A stretch of 6,864 nt of DNA from an uncultured Desulfobacca sp. (GTDB lineage: Bacteria > Desulfobacterota > Desulfobaccia > Desulfobaccales > Desulfobaccaceae), in the NCBI GenBank assembly GCA_937958145.1, contig CALGOE010000098.1, forward strand, positions 1 to 6,864, written 5' to 3'. Numbering within the stretch: position 1 is the stretch's first letter; each line of letters starts with the position of its first letter. The position numbers and the translations under genes are program-made. Of this stretch, positions 1 through 5,694 are shown piece by piece. The notes under the pieces were generated by a model. The model had not been told where the DNA came from. It saw only the letters and a program-made list of their open reading frames with translations, and ran no database searches.

Positions 1-95
1 CCCCCGAAGCGTCCGCCCCCGTTCTTCCCTTTGAGGCCTTTTCCTCCGGCCTGGCACCGCCGGCCACCGCCGCCGCGCCGCCCAGACTTACAATT
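1..95. other. GC-rich left edge, coding status unresolved
   Basis: The first ~90 bases are C-rich and end abruptly at an AT-rich stretch. A plus frame from position 3 is open to a TGA at 153-155 and reads as Pro/Ala-rich residues, so it could be the tail of an upstream gene cut by the window edge. The position-1 frame is also open, to a TAA at 124-126. No minus-strand start with a ribosome binding site was found. No family is recognisable, so no gene is called. Confidence 0.3.
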
Positions 96-124
96 TTGTC
101 ATGCCTTATTCTTTTTATTACAAT
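96..124 (+). promoter_or_regulatory. Sigma-70-type promoter upstream of amtB
   Basis: TTGTCA (96-101) and TACAAT (119-124) are separated by exactly 17 bases. Each box matches 5 of 6 consensus positions. Transcription would start near 131, leaving a leader of about 115 bases before amtB. The site lies upstream of the sigma-54-like site and could give basal expression. AT-rich DNA raises the chance of random matches, so this is a prediction. Confidence 0.5.
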
Positions 125-173
125 AATGCAATTCCCTCTATTTTTAACCTACTGATATATCTGTAAATTCAGG

Positions 174-191
174 TTGGCATCAAATATGCTA
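174..191 (+). promoter_or_regulatory. Sigma-54 (RpoN) promoter of amtB-glnK
   Basis: The stretch TTGGCATCAAATATGCTA has the invariant GG (176-177) and GC (188-189) separated by exactly 10 bases. It also has a good TTGGCA -24 box and an ATGCT -12 box. RpoN with NtrC control of amtB-glnK is well established in Proteobacteria, which supports the call. The predicted start near 200 gives a leader of about 45 bases. No clear NtrC palindrome was seen in the ~170 bases upstream. Confidence 0.75.
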
Positions 192-233
192 CTCTCGTGA
201 CACTAAGAAGCAATCATCTTACTTTATCGGCTC

Positions 234-240
234 AGGAGGA
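234..240 (+). promoter_or_regulatory. Strong Shine-Dalgarno for amtB
   Basis: AGGAGGA lies 6 bases before the ATG at 247. This near-perfect anti-16S match fixes the start codon and argues against an upstream start that would add a signal peptide. Confidence 0.85.
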
Positions 241-246
241 AGTTCC

Positions 247-1467
247 ATGAATTCAGGTGACACAGCCTTTGTTTTGGCCTCGGCGGCGCTGGTCTTGCTC
301 ATGACGCCGGGCCTGGCCCTCTTTTACGGCGGCATGGTGCGCAGCAAGAATATCCTCAATACCTTGATGCAGAACTATATCATCATCGCCGTCATCGGCA
401 TTCAGTGGGCCTTGTTCGGCTACAGTCTGGCCTTCGGTCCGTCCCAGGGCGGTTTCATCGGCGGCCTCAGCTACCTGGGACTCCAGGGTGTGGAAGCCGA
501 ACCTTTCAAGGCCTATTCGGAGACCATCCCGCATCAGGCTTTTATGGTCTTTCAGGCCATGTTTGCCATCATCACCCCGGCCCTGATCATCGGTTCCTGG
601 GTGGAGCGCTTTAAGTTCAGCACCTTTTTGGTCTTCAGTATCCTCTGGGCCACCCTGGTCTATGATCCCGTGGCCCACTGGGTCTGGGGCGACGGCGGCT
701 GGCTGAAAGGGTTGGGCGCGCTGGATTTCGCCGGCGGCACCGTCGTCCATATCAATGCCGGGATTGCGGCCCTGGCGGCAGCCCTGATTATCGGTCGGCG
801 CCAGGGCTATGGCACCGAAGCCATGATCCCCCACAATCTGCCCATGACGGTCCTGGGGGCCGGTCTGCTCTGGTTCGGCTGGTTCGGCTTCAATGCCGGC
901 AGCGCCCTGGCGGCCAACGGCCTGGCAGCCGTTGCCTTTGTTAATACCCACTTTGCCACCTGCGGCGCCGCTCTGGGCTGGATGATCGTGGAATGGCTGG
1001 TCCGGGGCAAACCCACCATGTTGGGGGTGGCCTCCGGGGCGGTGGCCGGTTTAGTGGCCGTTACCCCCGCCGCCGGGTTTGTCGGCCCCATGTCCGCCAT
1101 CATCATCGGCTTCCTGGCCGGCGTCTTCTGCTATCTGGCGGTTCTGGCCAAACCCAAGTTGGGGTATGACGACTCGCTGGACGTCGTCGGCGTCCACATG
1201 GTGGGCGGTCTCTGGGGCGCCTTGGCCACCGGCCTCTTCGCCTCCAAGGCGGTCAATGATGCCGGGGCGGACGGCCTGTTTTTCGGCAATCCGGCCCAGT
1301 TCGGCATCCAGGTCGTAGCCGTCCTGGTAACCCTGGTCTACTCCTTTATCGTCAGCATTATCCTGCTGAAGATTCTGGATGCCACCATGGGACTGCGGGT
1401 GGAAACCGATGAAGAAGTAGCCGGTCTGGACATCTCCGCCCATCAGGAAACCGGTTACAGCCTGTAA
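247..1467 (+). CDS. amtB: Ammonium transporter AmtB
   Basis: Inner-membrane channel of the Amt/Mep/Rh family that recruits ammonium and conducts ammonia; the family forms trimers. The 406-residue protein is almost wholly hydrophobic, fitting 11 membrane helices. The pore twin histidines are visible as H168 (GGTVVHINAG) and H317 (VGVHMVGG). Phe-gate candidates are F106 (QAMFAIITPA) and F215 (WFGFNAG). Asp140 in the YDPVAHW motif and Trp147 lie at the expected recruitment site. The tail from about residue 380 (GLRVETDEEVAGLDISAHQ) is the conserved cytoplasmic segment that contacts PII proteins. Unlike E. coli AmtB there is no cleavable signal peptide: the protein starts directly at the segment matching mature helix 1 (DTAFVLASAALVLLMTPGLA). 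glnK follows after 21 bases, so the two are almost certainly co-transcribed. Expression is probably nitrogen-controlled through the sigma-54-like site. Confidence 0.97.
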   Translation: MNSGDTAFVLASAALVLLMTPGLALFYGGMVRSKNILNTLMQNYIIIAVIGIQWALFGYSLAFGPSQGGFIGGLSYLGLQGVEAEPFKAYSETIPHQAFMVFQAMFAIITPALIIGSWVERFKFSTFLVFSILWATLVYDPVAHWVWGDGGWLKGLGALDFAGGTVVHINAGIAALAAALIIGRRQGYGTEAMIPHNLPMTVLGAGLLWFGWFGFNAGSALAANGLAAVAFVNTHFATCGAALGWMIVEWLVRGKPTMLGVASGAVAGLVAVTPAAGFVGPMSAIIIGFLAGVFCYLAVLAKPKLGYDDSLDVVGVHMVGGLWGALATGLFASKAVNDAGADGLFFGNPAQFGIQVVAVLVTLVYSFIVSIILLKILDATMGLRVETDEEVAGLDISAHQETGYSL

Positions 1468-1473
1468 AGGCAC

Positions 1474-1480
1474 AAGGAGG
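1474..1480 (+). promoter_or_regulatory. Shine-Dalgarno for glnK
   Basis: AAGGAGG ends 8 bases before the ATG at 1489, in the short amtB-glnK gap. It supports independent, efficient translation of glnK from the shared message. Confidence 0.8.
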
Positions 1481-1488
1481 AGACGATC

Positions 1489-1827
1489 ATGAAGAAGATT
1501 GAAGCGATTATTCAGCCCTTCAAGCTGGAACCGGTCAAAGATGCCTTGCACAAGATGAGTGTCCAGGGTATGACCGTCACCGAAGTCAAGGGTTTCGGCC
1601 GGCAGAAGGGCATCCGGGAAGTCTACCGGGGCATGGAATACCAGGTGGATTTTCTCCCCAAGGTCAAGATCGAAGTGGTGGCGCCTGACGACAAAGTCGA
1701 GAGCATCGTCAAGACCATCACAGACCAGGCCCGGACCGGCCGCATCGGCGACGGTAAGATCTTTGTCTATCCCGTGGCCGAAGTCATCCGCATCCGCACC
1801 GGCGAAACGGGCGACGCGGCGGTATAA
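1489..1827 (+). CDS. glnK: PII nitrogen regulatory protein GlnK
   Basis: Small trimeric cytoplasmic signal protein that reads 2-oxoglutarate and ATP/ADP, and when unmodified plugs the AmtB pore. Its 112 residues are the standard PII length. The N-terminus (MKKIEAIIQPFKLEPVKDAL) is typical. The T-loop spans roughly residues 37-55 and contains Tyr51, the usual uridylylation site, in YRGMEY. The B-loop TGRIGDGK is at 83-90 and carries the nucleotide-binding residues. Position 49 is Met where the common signature has Ala or Ser, a mild deviation. Linkage directly behind amtB favours GlnK over GlnB, though the two paralogues cannot be separated firmly by sequence alone. Tyr51 suggests control by a GlnD-type uridylyltransferase. 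A strong terminator follows, so the operon appears to be just these two genes. Confidence 0.95.
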   Translation: MKKIEAIIQPFKLEPVKDALHKMSVQGMTVTEVKGFGRQKGIREVYRGMEYQVDFLPKVKIEVVAPDDKVESIVKTITDQARTGRIGDGKIFVYPVAEVIRIRTGETGDAAV

Positions 1828-1855
1828 TTCCACCCAGGCGTAATCATCCCGCAAA

Positions 1856-1892
1856 CAGGGGGCCCTTATCCCGGCCCCCTGCCCCTTTTTTT
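1856..1892 (+). terminator. Rho-independent terminator after glnK
   Basis: A perfect 9-bp stem (CAGGGGGCC at 1856-1864 with GGCCCCCTG at 1873-1881) encloses an 8-base loop. It is followed by CCCC and a run of seven T (1886-1892). It begins 29 bases after the glnK stop and closes the amtB-glnK unit. Confidence 0.88.
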
Positions 1893-2066
1893 GTCCCATC
1901 TGCCCATTCCGCCCCTATTCTTTCCTTGCCTTCCGGTCTGCAAAGACGTACCTTTTCTTTTACAGGCTGATGCCAGGCGCCCCTCCCCTTCGGCGGCAGT
2001 CGGCCTGACCGTAGCCCGAACTGCAGTTGGTCTGCAACCGGCGGCAGCAAAACCGCCCTGCCCACC
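1893..2066. other. Spacer before the protease-nuclease gene
   Basis: About 175 bases without a supported gene. There is a weak promoter-like pair, TTGCCT (1926-1931) and TACCTT (1949-1954), 17 bases apart; the -10 box matches only 3 of 6 positions. A perfect 10-base palindrome, AACTGCAGTT, lies at 2019-2028. A small hairpin (GGCGG 2040-2044, CCGCC 2053-2057) sits just before the Shine-Dalgarno. Any of these could be regulatory, but none is convincing. Because of the terminator upstream, the next gene must have its promoter here if it is transcribed on its own. Confidence 0.35.
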
Positions 2067-2072
2067 AAGGAG
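2067..2072 (+). promoter_or_regulatory. Shine-Dalgarno of the protease-nuclease gene
   Basis: AAGGAG lies 6 bases before the ATG at 2079 and selects this start over the downstream in-frame Met codons. Confidence 0.75.
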
Positions 2073-2078
2073 TCGATC

Positions 2079-3965
2079 ATGAGTGCCAAGACCGCACCGC
2101 CGTCCGCAGGGAAGCCCCGGAGTGCCATCACCCCGGAATTTGTCGAGGCCAAGCTCAAAACCTTTATCCGGTCCGAAGGCCGGCGTTATCTGCAGGATCC
2201 CAATATCACTTCCATTGGCATCGGCTATAAAAAGAAAGAGGGCCAGGATACCGGCGAGATCGCCATCCAGTTCACGGTCGGCCGCAAGGCCGCCCCCGAG
2301 GCCCTGGCAGCCATGGGCACCGAATTAATCCCGGCCGTCATCGTCGTGGACGGCGTCGAAGTGCCCACGGACGTCATCCAACGCCGGTTTGAGCCCGATT
2401 TCAAAGTGGTGGCCGAAACCGCCGGACCGCCCCGGAAAACCCGGCAGGACCCCATTGTCCCTGGTATCAGCGTTTCCCATGTGGCCGGGAGTGCCGGCAC
2501 CATCGGCTGCATTGTCTATGACCGGGACGACGGCACGCCCTATATCCTCAGCAACTGGCACGTCCTGCACGGCCCCGACGCCGCGGTGGGCGACACCATC
2601 GTCCAGCCCGGCCCCTATGACGACAACCGGGTCCAGATTAACCGCCTGGGAAAACTGGTCCGCTCCTATCTCGGCGTGGCCGGCGACTGTGCCGTGGCCA
2701 CTCTGGAGGATCGGGCCTTTGACCCAACCATTTTGGATCTGGGCGTGCGGGTGGAGCAACTGGGCGAGGCTGAGCTGGGCGACAAAGTTGTCAAAAGCGG
2801 GCGCACCACCGCCGTCACCCACGGCATCGTCACCCGGATCCATACCCTCACCAAACTCAACTACGGCCCACCGGTGGGGGAGCAGACCATCGGCGGCTTT
2901 GAAATCGGTCTCGATCCGGCTCATCCTCCGGCCCAGGGCGAAATCAGCATGGGGGGTGACTCCGGATCCGTCTGGATGTTTAAAGACCCCCAGGACCAGG
3001 TCACCAAGGTCATGGCCGGTCTCCACTTTGCCGGCGAAGGGCCCGGCAACCCCGACGAATACGCCGTGGCCGCCTACCCTGCCTCAGTCTTTGAAAAACT
3101 GGCCATAGTGCCTCAACCTGTAACCGTTCTCCAACCCGGAGCCCGGGATCTGGGTTTTGCCCCGGACTTTCTCCGGCAGCGGGTGGACCTGCCCCGCCTC
3201 AGCCCCGGCCTGGCAGCCGATGTTTTTCAACTCGACGGCAGCGACGTCATCCCCTACACCCATTTTTCCCTGGCCCTGAGCCGCTCCCGGCGCCTGGCCT
3301 TCTGGGTCGCCTGGAACATCGACGGCAGCAATCTCCGAAAACTCAGCCGCAAAGGCCTGAAATTTGTCTTTGACCCCCGCCTCCCCACGGATGTCCAGGT
3401 CGGGGATGCCCTCTATGCCGACAACCGCCTGGACCGGGGTCATATCGCCCGCCGCGCCGATCTCTTGTGGGGCAGCGACACCGCCGCCCGTCAGGCCAAT
3501 AAAGATTCCTTCTTCTTTACCAATATTACGCCGCAAATGGACAATTTTAACCAAAGCAGCCTGGGCGGCCTCTGGGGCCGTCTGGAAGACGCCGTCTTCG
3601 CCGAAGTGGATGTGGAGGATGTCCGGGTCAGCGTCATCGGCGGCCCCATCTTCCATGACGACGACCGCCTTTTTCGGGGCGTCAAAATCCCCCGGGAATT
3701 CTATAAGGTCCTGGCCTATGGGGAAAACGGCCGCCTCCAGGCCCGGGCCTTTCTCTTGACCCAAAACCTGGATCAACTGGAGCTCCTGGAACTAAAAGAA
3801 TTTAAAGTCTATCAAATAACCCTGACCGAATTGGAGCAGCGCAGCGGCCTGATCTTCTCCTCGGCGCTGAAAGCCGCCGACGGGTTCGCCACCCATCTGG
3901 ACACCGTGCCCGAAGCGGCCCTCCGGCGGCTGCCCCTCACCTCCGTGGCCAGCATTGTCTGGTAA
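2079..3965 (+). CDS. Trypsin-like protease fused to DNA/RNA non-specific endonuclease
   Basis: A 628-residue two-enzyme protein. Residues ~30-120 form a leading domain (NITSIGIGYKKKEG, then TGEIAIQFTVGRKA) of the kind found ahead of bacterial trypsin-like proteases. Residues ~125-340 are a chymotrypsin-fold protease with a plausible triad: His161 (LSNWHVLHG), Asp203 (AGDCAVA) and Ser295 (GGDSGSVW). After a linker, residues ~365-615 match the NUC/EndoG-type beta-beta-alpha-metal nuclease. That domain has the DRGH motif with general-base His455 (NRLDRGHIARRADLLWG), then FFFTNITPQMDNFNQ with metal-ligand candidate Asn491, Glu503 (WGRLED) and a GGPIF strand. Both active sites look intact. There is no signal peptide or membrane segment, so a cytoplasmic location is inferred, which is unusual because NUC nucleases are often exported. 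Codon use matches the neighbours, so recent transfer is not evident. It probably forms its own unit. The biological role is unknown; a protease-controlled nuclease effector is one possibility. Confidence 0.9.
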   Translation: MSAKTAPPSAGKPRSAITPEFVEAKLKTFIRSEGRRYLQDPNITSIGIGYKKKEGQDTGEIAIQFTVGRKAAPEALAAMGTELIPAVIVVDGVEVPTDVIQRRFEPDFKVVAETAGPPRKTRQDPIVPGISVSHVAGSAGTIGCIVYDRDDGTPYILSNWHVLHGPDAAVGDTIVQPGPYDDNRVQINRLGKLVRSYLGVAGDCAVATLEDRAFDPTILDLGVRVEQLGEAELGDKVVKSGRTTAVTHGIVTRIHTLTKLNYGPPVGEQTIGGFEIGLDPAHPPAQGEISMGGDSGSVWMFKDPQDQVTKVMAGLHFAGEGPGNPDEYAVAAYPASVFEKLAIVPQPVTVLQPGARDLGFAPDFLRQRVDLPRLSPGLAADVFQLDGSDVIPYTHFSLALSRSRRLAFWVAWNIDGSNLRKLSRKGLKFVFDPRLPTDVQVGDALYADNRLDRGHIARRADLLWGSDTAARQANKDSFFFTNITPQMDNFNQSSLGGLWGRLEDAVFAEVDVEDVRVSVIGGPIFHDDDRLFRGVKIPREFYKVLAYGENGRLQARAFLLTQNLDQLELLELKEFKVYQITLTELEQRSGLIFSSALKAADGFATHLDTVPEAALRRLPLTSVASIVW

Positions 3966-3997
3966 GATGACGGCGATCCGCCGCCGACCACCTCCCC

Positions 3998-4018
3998 GGC
4001 TTGCCAAGCCTTTGATTT
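3998..4018 (+). terminator. Possible weak terminator after the protease-nuclease gene
   Basis: GGCTT (3998-4002) pairs with AAGCC (4006-4010) across a 3-base loop, followed by TTTGATTT. The stem is only 5 bp and the T-tract is interrupted, so activity is doubtful. Its place between a stop codon and a new promoter is suitable. Confidence 0.35.
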
Positions 4019-4022
4019 GACG

Positions 4023-4051
4023 TTGCCATTTCAGCCCGGTGGCGCTATAGT
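4023..4051 (+). promoter_or_regulatory. Sigma-70-type promoter of the hydrolase gene
   Basis: TTGCCA (4023-4028) and TATAGT (4046-4051) are separated by exactly 17 bases. Both match 5 of 6 consensus positions. The predicted start near 4058 gives a leader of only about 20 bases, just enough for the GAGGA ribosome site. This is the best housekeeping-type promoter in the window. Confidence 0.65.
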
Positions 4052-4078
4052 AAAGAAAAAAGCCCATGAGGAATGACA

Positions 4079-4600
4079 ATGGCAAAACGGGCTTTAATCA
4101 TCACCGACATGCTCAATGATTTCCTGGACCCGGCCGGAGCCTTGTATGTCGGCGAGGCCGGCCGGGCCATCATCCCCTTTGTCGCAACCAAAATCCAGCA
4201 GATGCGCCAGGAAGGAGCAGTGATCATTTTCCTGGCCGACGCCCACGATCCGGATGATCCGGAATTCCGCCGCTTCCCCCCGCATGCCGTTCTCGGCACC
4301 TGGGGGGCCGCCGTCATCCCCGAATTGTCCGTGGCCGCCGGCGATCACCTGGTAGCCAAAACCACTTTCAGCGGCCTGTTCAACACCGAGCTGCATGATA
4401 TCCTCCGTCAGGAGGGTGTCACCGAGGTCCATCTGGTGGGGGTCTGCACCTCCATCTGCGTCATGGAGACAGCCCGCGACCTTGACCTGAACGGCTTCCA
4501 GGTAGTGGTTTACCGGGACGGCGTCGCCGATTTGCACCAGGAAGACAACGACTGGGCCCTGGAACGCATGAGCCGTCTCTTCGGCGTCCAGGTGCGGTAA
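4079..4600 (+). CDS. Isochorismatase-family cysteine hydrolase, nicotinamidase-like
   Basis: A 173-residue cytoplasmic alpha/beta hydrolase, normal for the family. The catalytic triad is visible as Asp10 (IITDMLNDFLDP), Lys94 (VAKTTFSGL) and Cys127 (GVCTSICVMETA). Asp54 and His56 (LADAHDPDDPEF), Glu62 and His69 (FPPHAVLGTWGA) fall in the order and spacing of the metal ligands of Streptococcus pneumoniae nicotinamidase. Conversion of nicotinamide to nicotinate for NAD salvage is therefore a reasonable inference, but related amidases share the fold and the substrate is unproven. Two in-frame starts exist. The ATG at 4073 abuts the GAGGA (4068-4072), whereas the ATG at 4079 sits 6 bases after it and is preferred. 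A short GC hairpin (4603-4617) follows the stop without a T-tract. The gene has its own promoter and no functional link to its neighbours is evident. Confidence 0.9.
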   Translation: MAKRALIITDMLNDFLDPAGALYVGEAGRAIIPFVATKIQQMRQEGAVIIFLADAHDPDDPEFRRFPPHAVLGTWGAAVIPELSVAAGDHLVAKTTFSGLFNTELHDILRQEGVTEVHLVGVCTSICVMETARDLDLNGFQVVVYRDGVADLHQEDNDWALERMSRLFGVQVR

Positions 4601-4686
4601 AAGGCCGGCGGGCGGCCCGGGGCGGCAGCAGGAATGGTGGCCACGCGCCCCAGGTTTCTCCCTCATCCTGAACTTGTGCTCTCACT

Positions 4687-5601
4687 ATGGATCTGCACCG
4701 TCTCGAGATATTCTGCAAAGTAGCAGAGTTGAAAAGCTTCACCCTGGCGGCCGAGGCCCTGCGTCTGTCCCAGCCCACGGTGAGCGAACACATCCGCTCC
4801 CTCGAAGAAATGGCCGGCGACAAGCTGGTGGAGCGCCTCGGCCGCGACCTGCGTCTGACCTCGGCCGGACAGATCCTCCTGCGCTATGCCCAAAAACTCC
4901 TCCATCTCCGGGATGAAGCCCGGCAGGCCCTGGCTGATCACCGGGGCGAGCTCCTGGGACAACTCAACATCGGCGCCAGCACCATCCCCGGCAGCTACCT
5001 CCTGCCCCAGGTCGTCGGAGCCTTTAAGACCCGACATCCGGCTATTCACATCACCCTGAAGATCGCCAACACGGCCGCGGTGGCCGATATGGTGCTCAAA
5101 GGCGAGCTCGGCCTGGGAGTGGTGGGTTCCCTGCTGCCCGAGAAGCGCCTGCACTTCGAAGAAGTCTACCTGGATGAACTTACTCTGGCCGTTCCCCCCC
5201 AACACCCCTGGGCCCAACGGCGGGAAGTGGCCTTGGCCGAGTTGTATGGCCAACCCTACATCCTGCGAGAGCGTGGCTCCGGCACCCAAATGGCCGTCAG
5301 GAAAATTTTGGAGAATCACGGTCTGGATTTCCAAAAATTGACCATAGCCGCCGAGATGCCCAACACCGAGGCGGTGCGCCAGTCCATCAAAGCTGGAGTG
5401 GGTCTGAGCATCCTCTCCCGCCTGGCGGTGGCGGCCGAACTGGCCTACGGCCATCTGGTGGCGGTAAAAATCCAGGGCGTGGTCTTGCGGCGCCCCCTCT
5501 TCCTGGTCCACCGCCAAGGCCGCACTCTCCCCCTGGTCTATACCACCTTCAGCACCCTGCTGCGGCAAACCGCCAGCCAACTGACCACGTCCCCACCCTG
5601 A
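4687..5601 (+). CDS. LysR-family transcriptional regulator
   Basis: A 304-residue DNA-binding regulator of standard LTTR length. Residues 1-60 are the winged helix-turn-helix (RLEIFCKVAELKSFTLAAEALRLSQPTVSEHI is the classic HTH pattern). A linker helix follows at ~60-88, then a two-lobed effector-binding domain (~90-295) beginning LNIGASTIPGSYLLP. That start, plus VPPQHPW, ILRERGSGTQMAV and AGVGLSILSRLAV, resembles the CysB-like subgroup annotated in anaerobes as selenium-metabolism-associated LysR proteins. The resemblance is recalled, not searched, and no selenium gene lies in the window. Start choice rests on homology: no Shine-Dalgarno precedes the ATG (CTCTCACT). No divergent partner gene is present, which is unusual for LTTRs; the target may be elsewhere or one of the co-directional neighbours. 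The coding sequence is intact. Confidence 0.93.
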   Translation: MDLHRLEIFCKVAELKSFTLAAEALRLSQPTVSEHIRSLEEMAGDKLVERLGRDLRLTSAGQILLRYAQKLLHLRDEARQALADHRGELLGQLNIGASTIPGSYLLPQVVGAFKTRHPAIHITLKIANTAAVADMVLKGELGLGVVGSLLPEKRLHFEEVYLDELTLAVPPQHPWAQRREVALAELYGQPYILRERGSGTQMAVRKILENHGLDFQKLTIAAEMPNTEAVRQSIKAGVGLSILSRLAVAAELAYGHLVAVKIQGVVLRRPLFLVHRQGRTLPLVYTTFSTLLRQTASQLTTSPP

Positions 5602-5694
5602 GCCCTGCCCAGTGCCTCATTTGACCAGGCCCACGGCCTAACCAAGATTACCACAACCTCATAACCAGCAATTATCACCGTACTCAGAGAACAT

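Noticed and set aside
1051..1899. Long minus-strand open frame across amtB, glnK and the terminator
   Set aside because: It is antisense to two well-conserved genes and includes terminator DNA. No homology-like motifs or ribosome site were seen.
2325..3776. Two ~230-codon minus-strand open frames opposite the protease-nuclease gene
   Set aside because: They are antisense to a protein with two intact catalytic domains, and their composition is typical of GC-rich shadows.
4017..4051. TTGACG at 4017-4022 as the -35 box for TATAGT
   Set aside because: The spacing is 23 bases, too long. TTGCCA at 4023 gives the ideal 17-base spacing instead.
4603..4617. Hairpin GGCCG/CGGCC after the hydrolase stop
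   Set aside because: The stem is only 5 bp and no T-tract follows, so it is not called as a terminator.
4663..5580. 305-codon minus-strand open frame opposite the LysR gene
   Set aside because: Its translation is Gly/Gln/His-rich low-complexity-like sequence without a recognisable fold, and it mirrors a clear LysR gene. It is a by-product of high GC at third codon positions.
5627..5639. Small inverted repeat AGGCC/GGCCT between the LysR gene and ispG
   Set aside because: Short, with no T-tract, and common by chance in GC-rich DNA. TTGACC at 5621 has no matching -10 box at the right distance.
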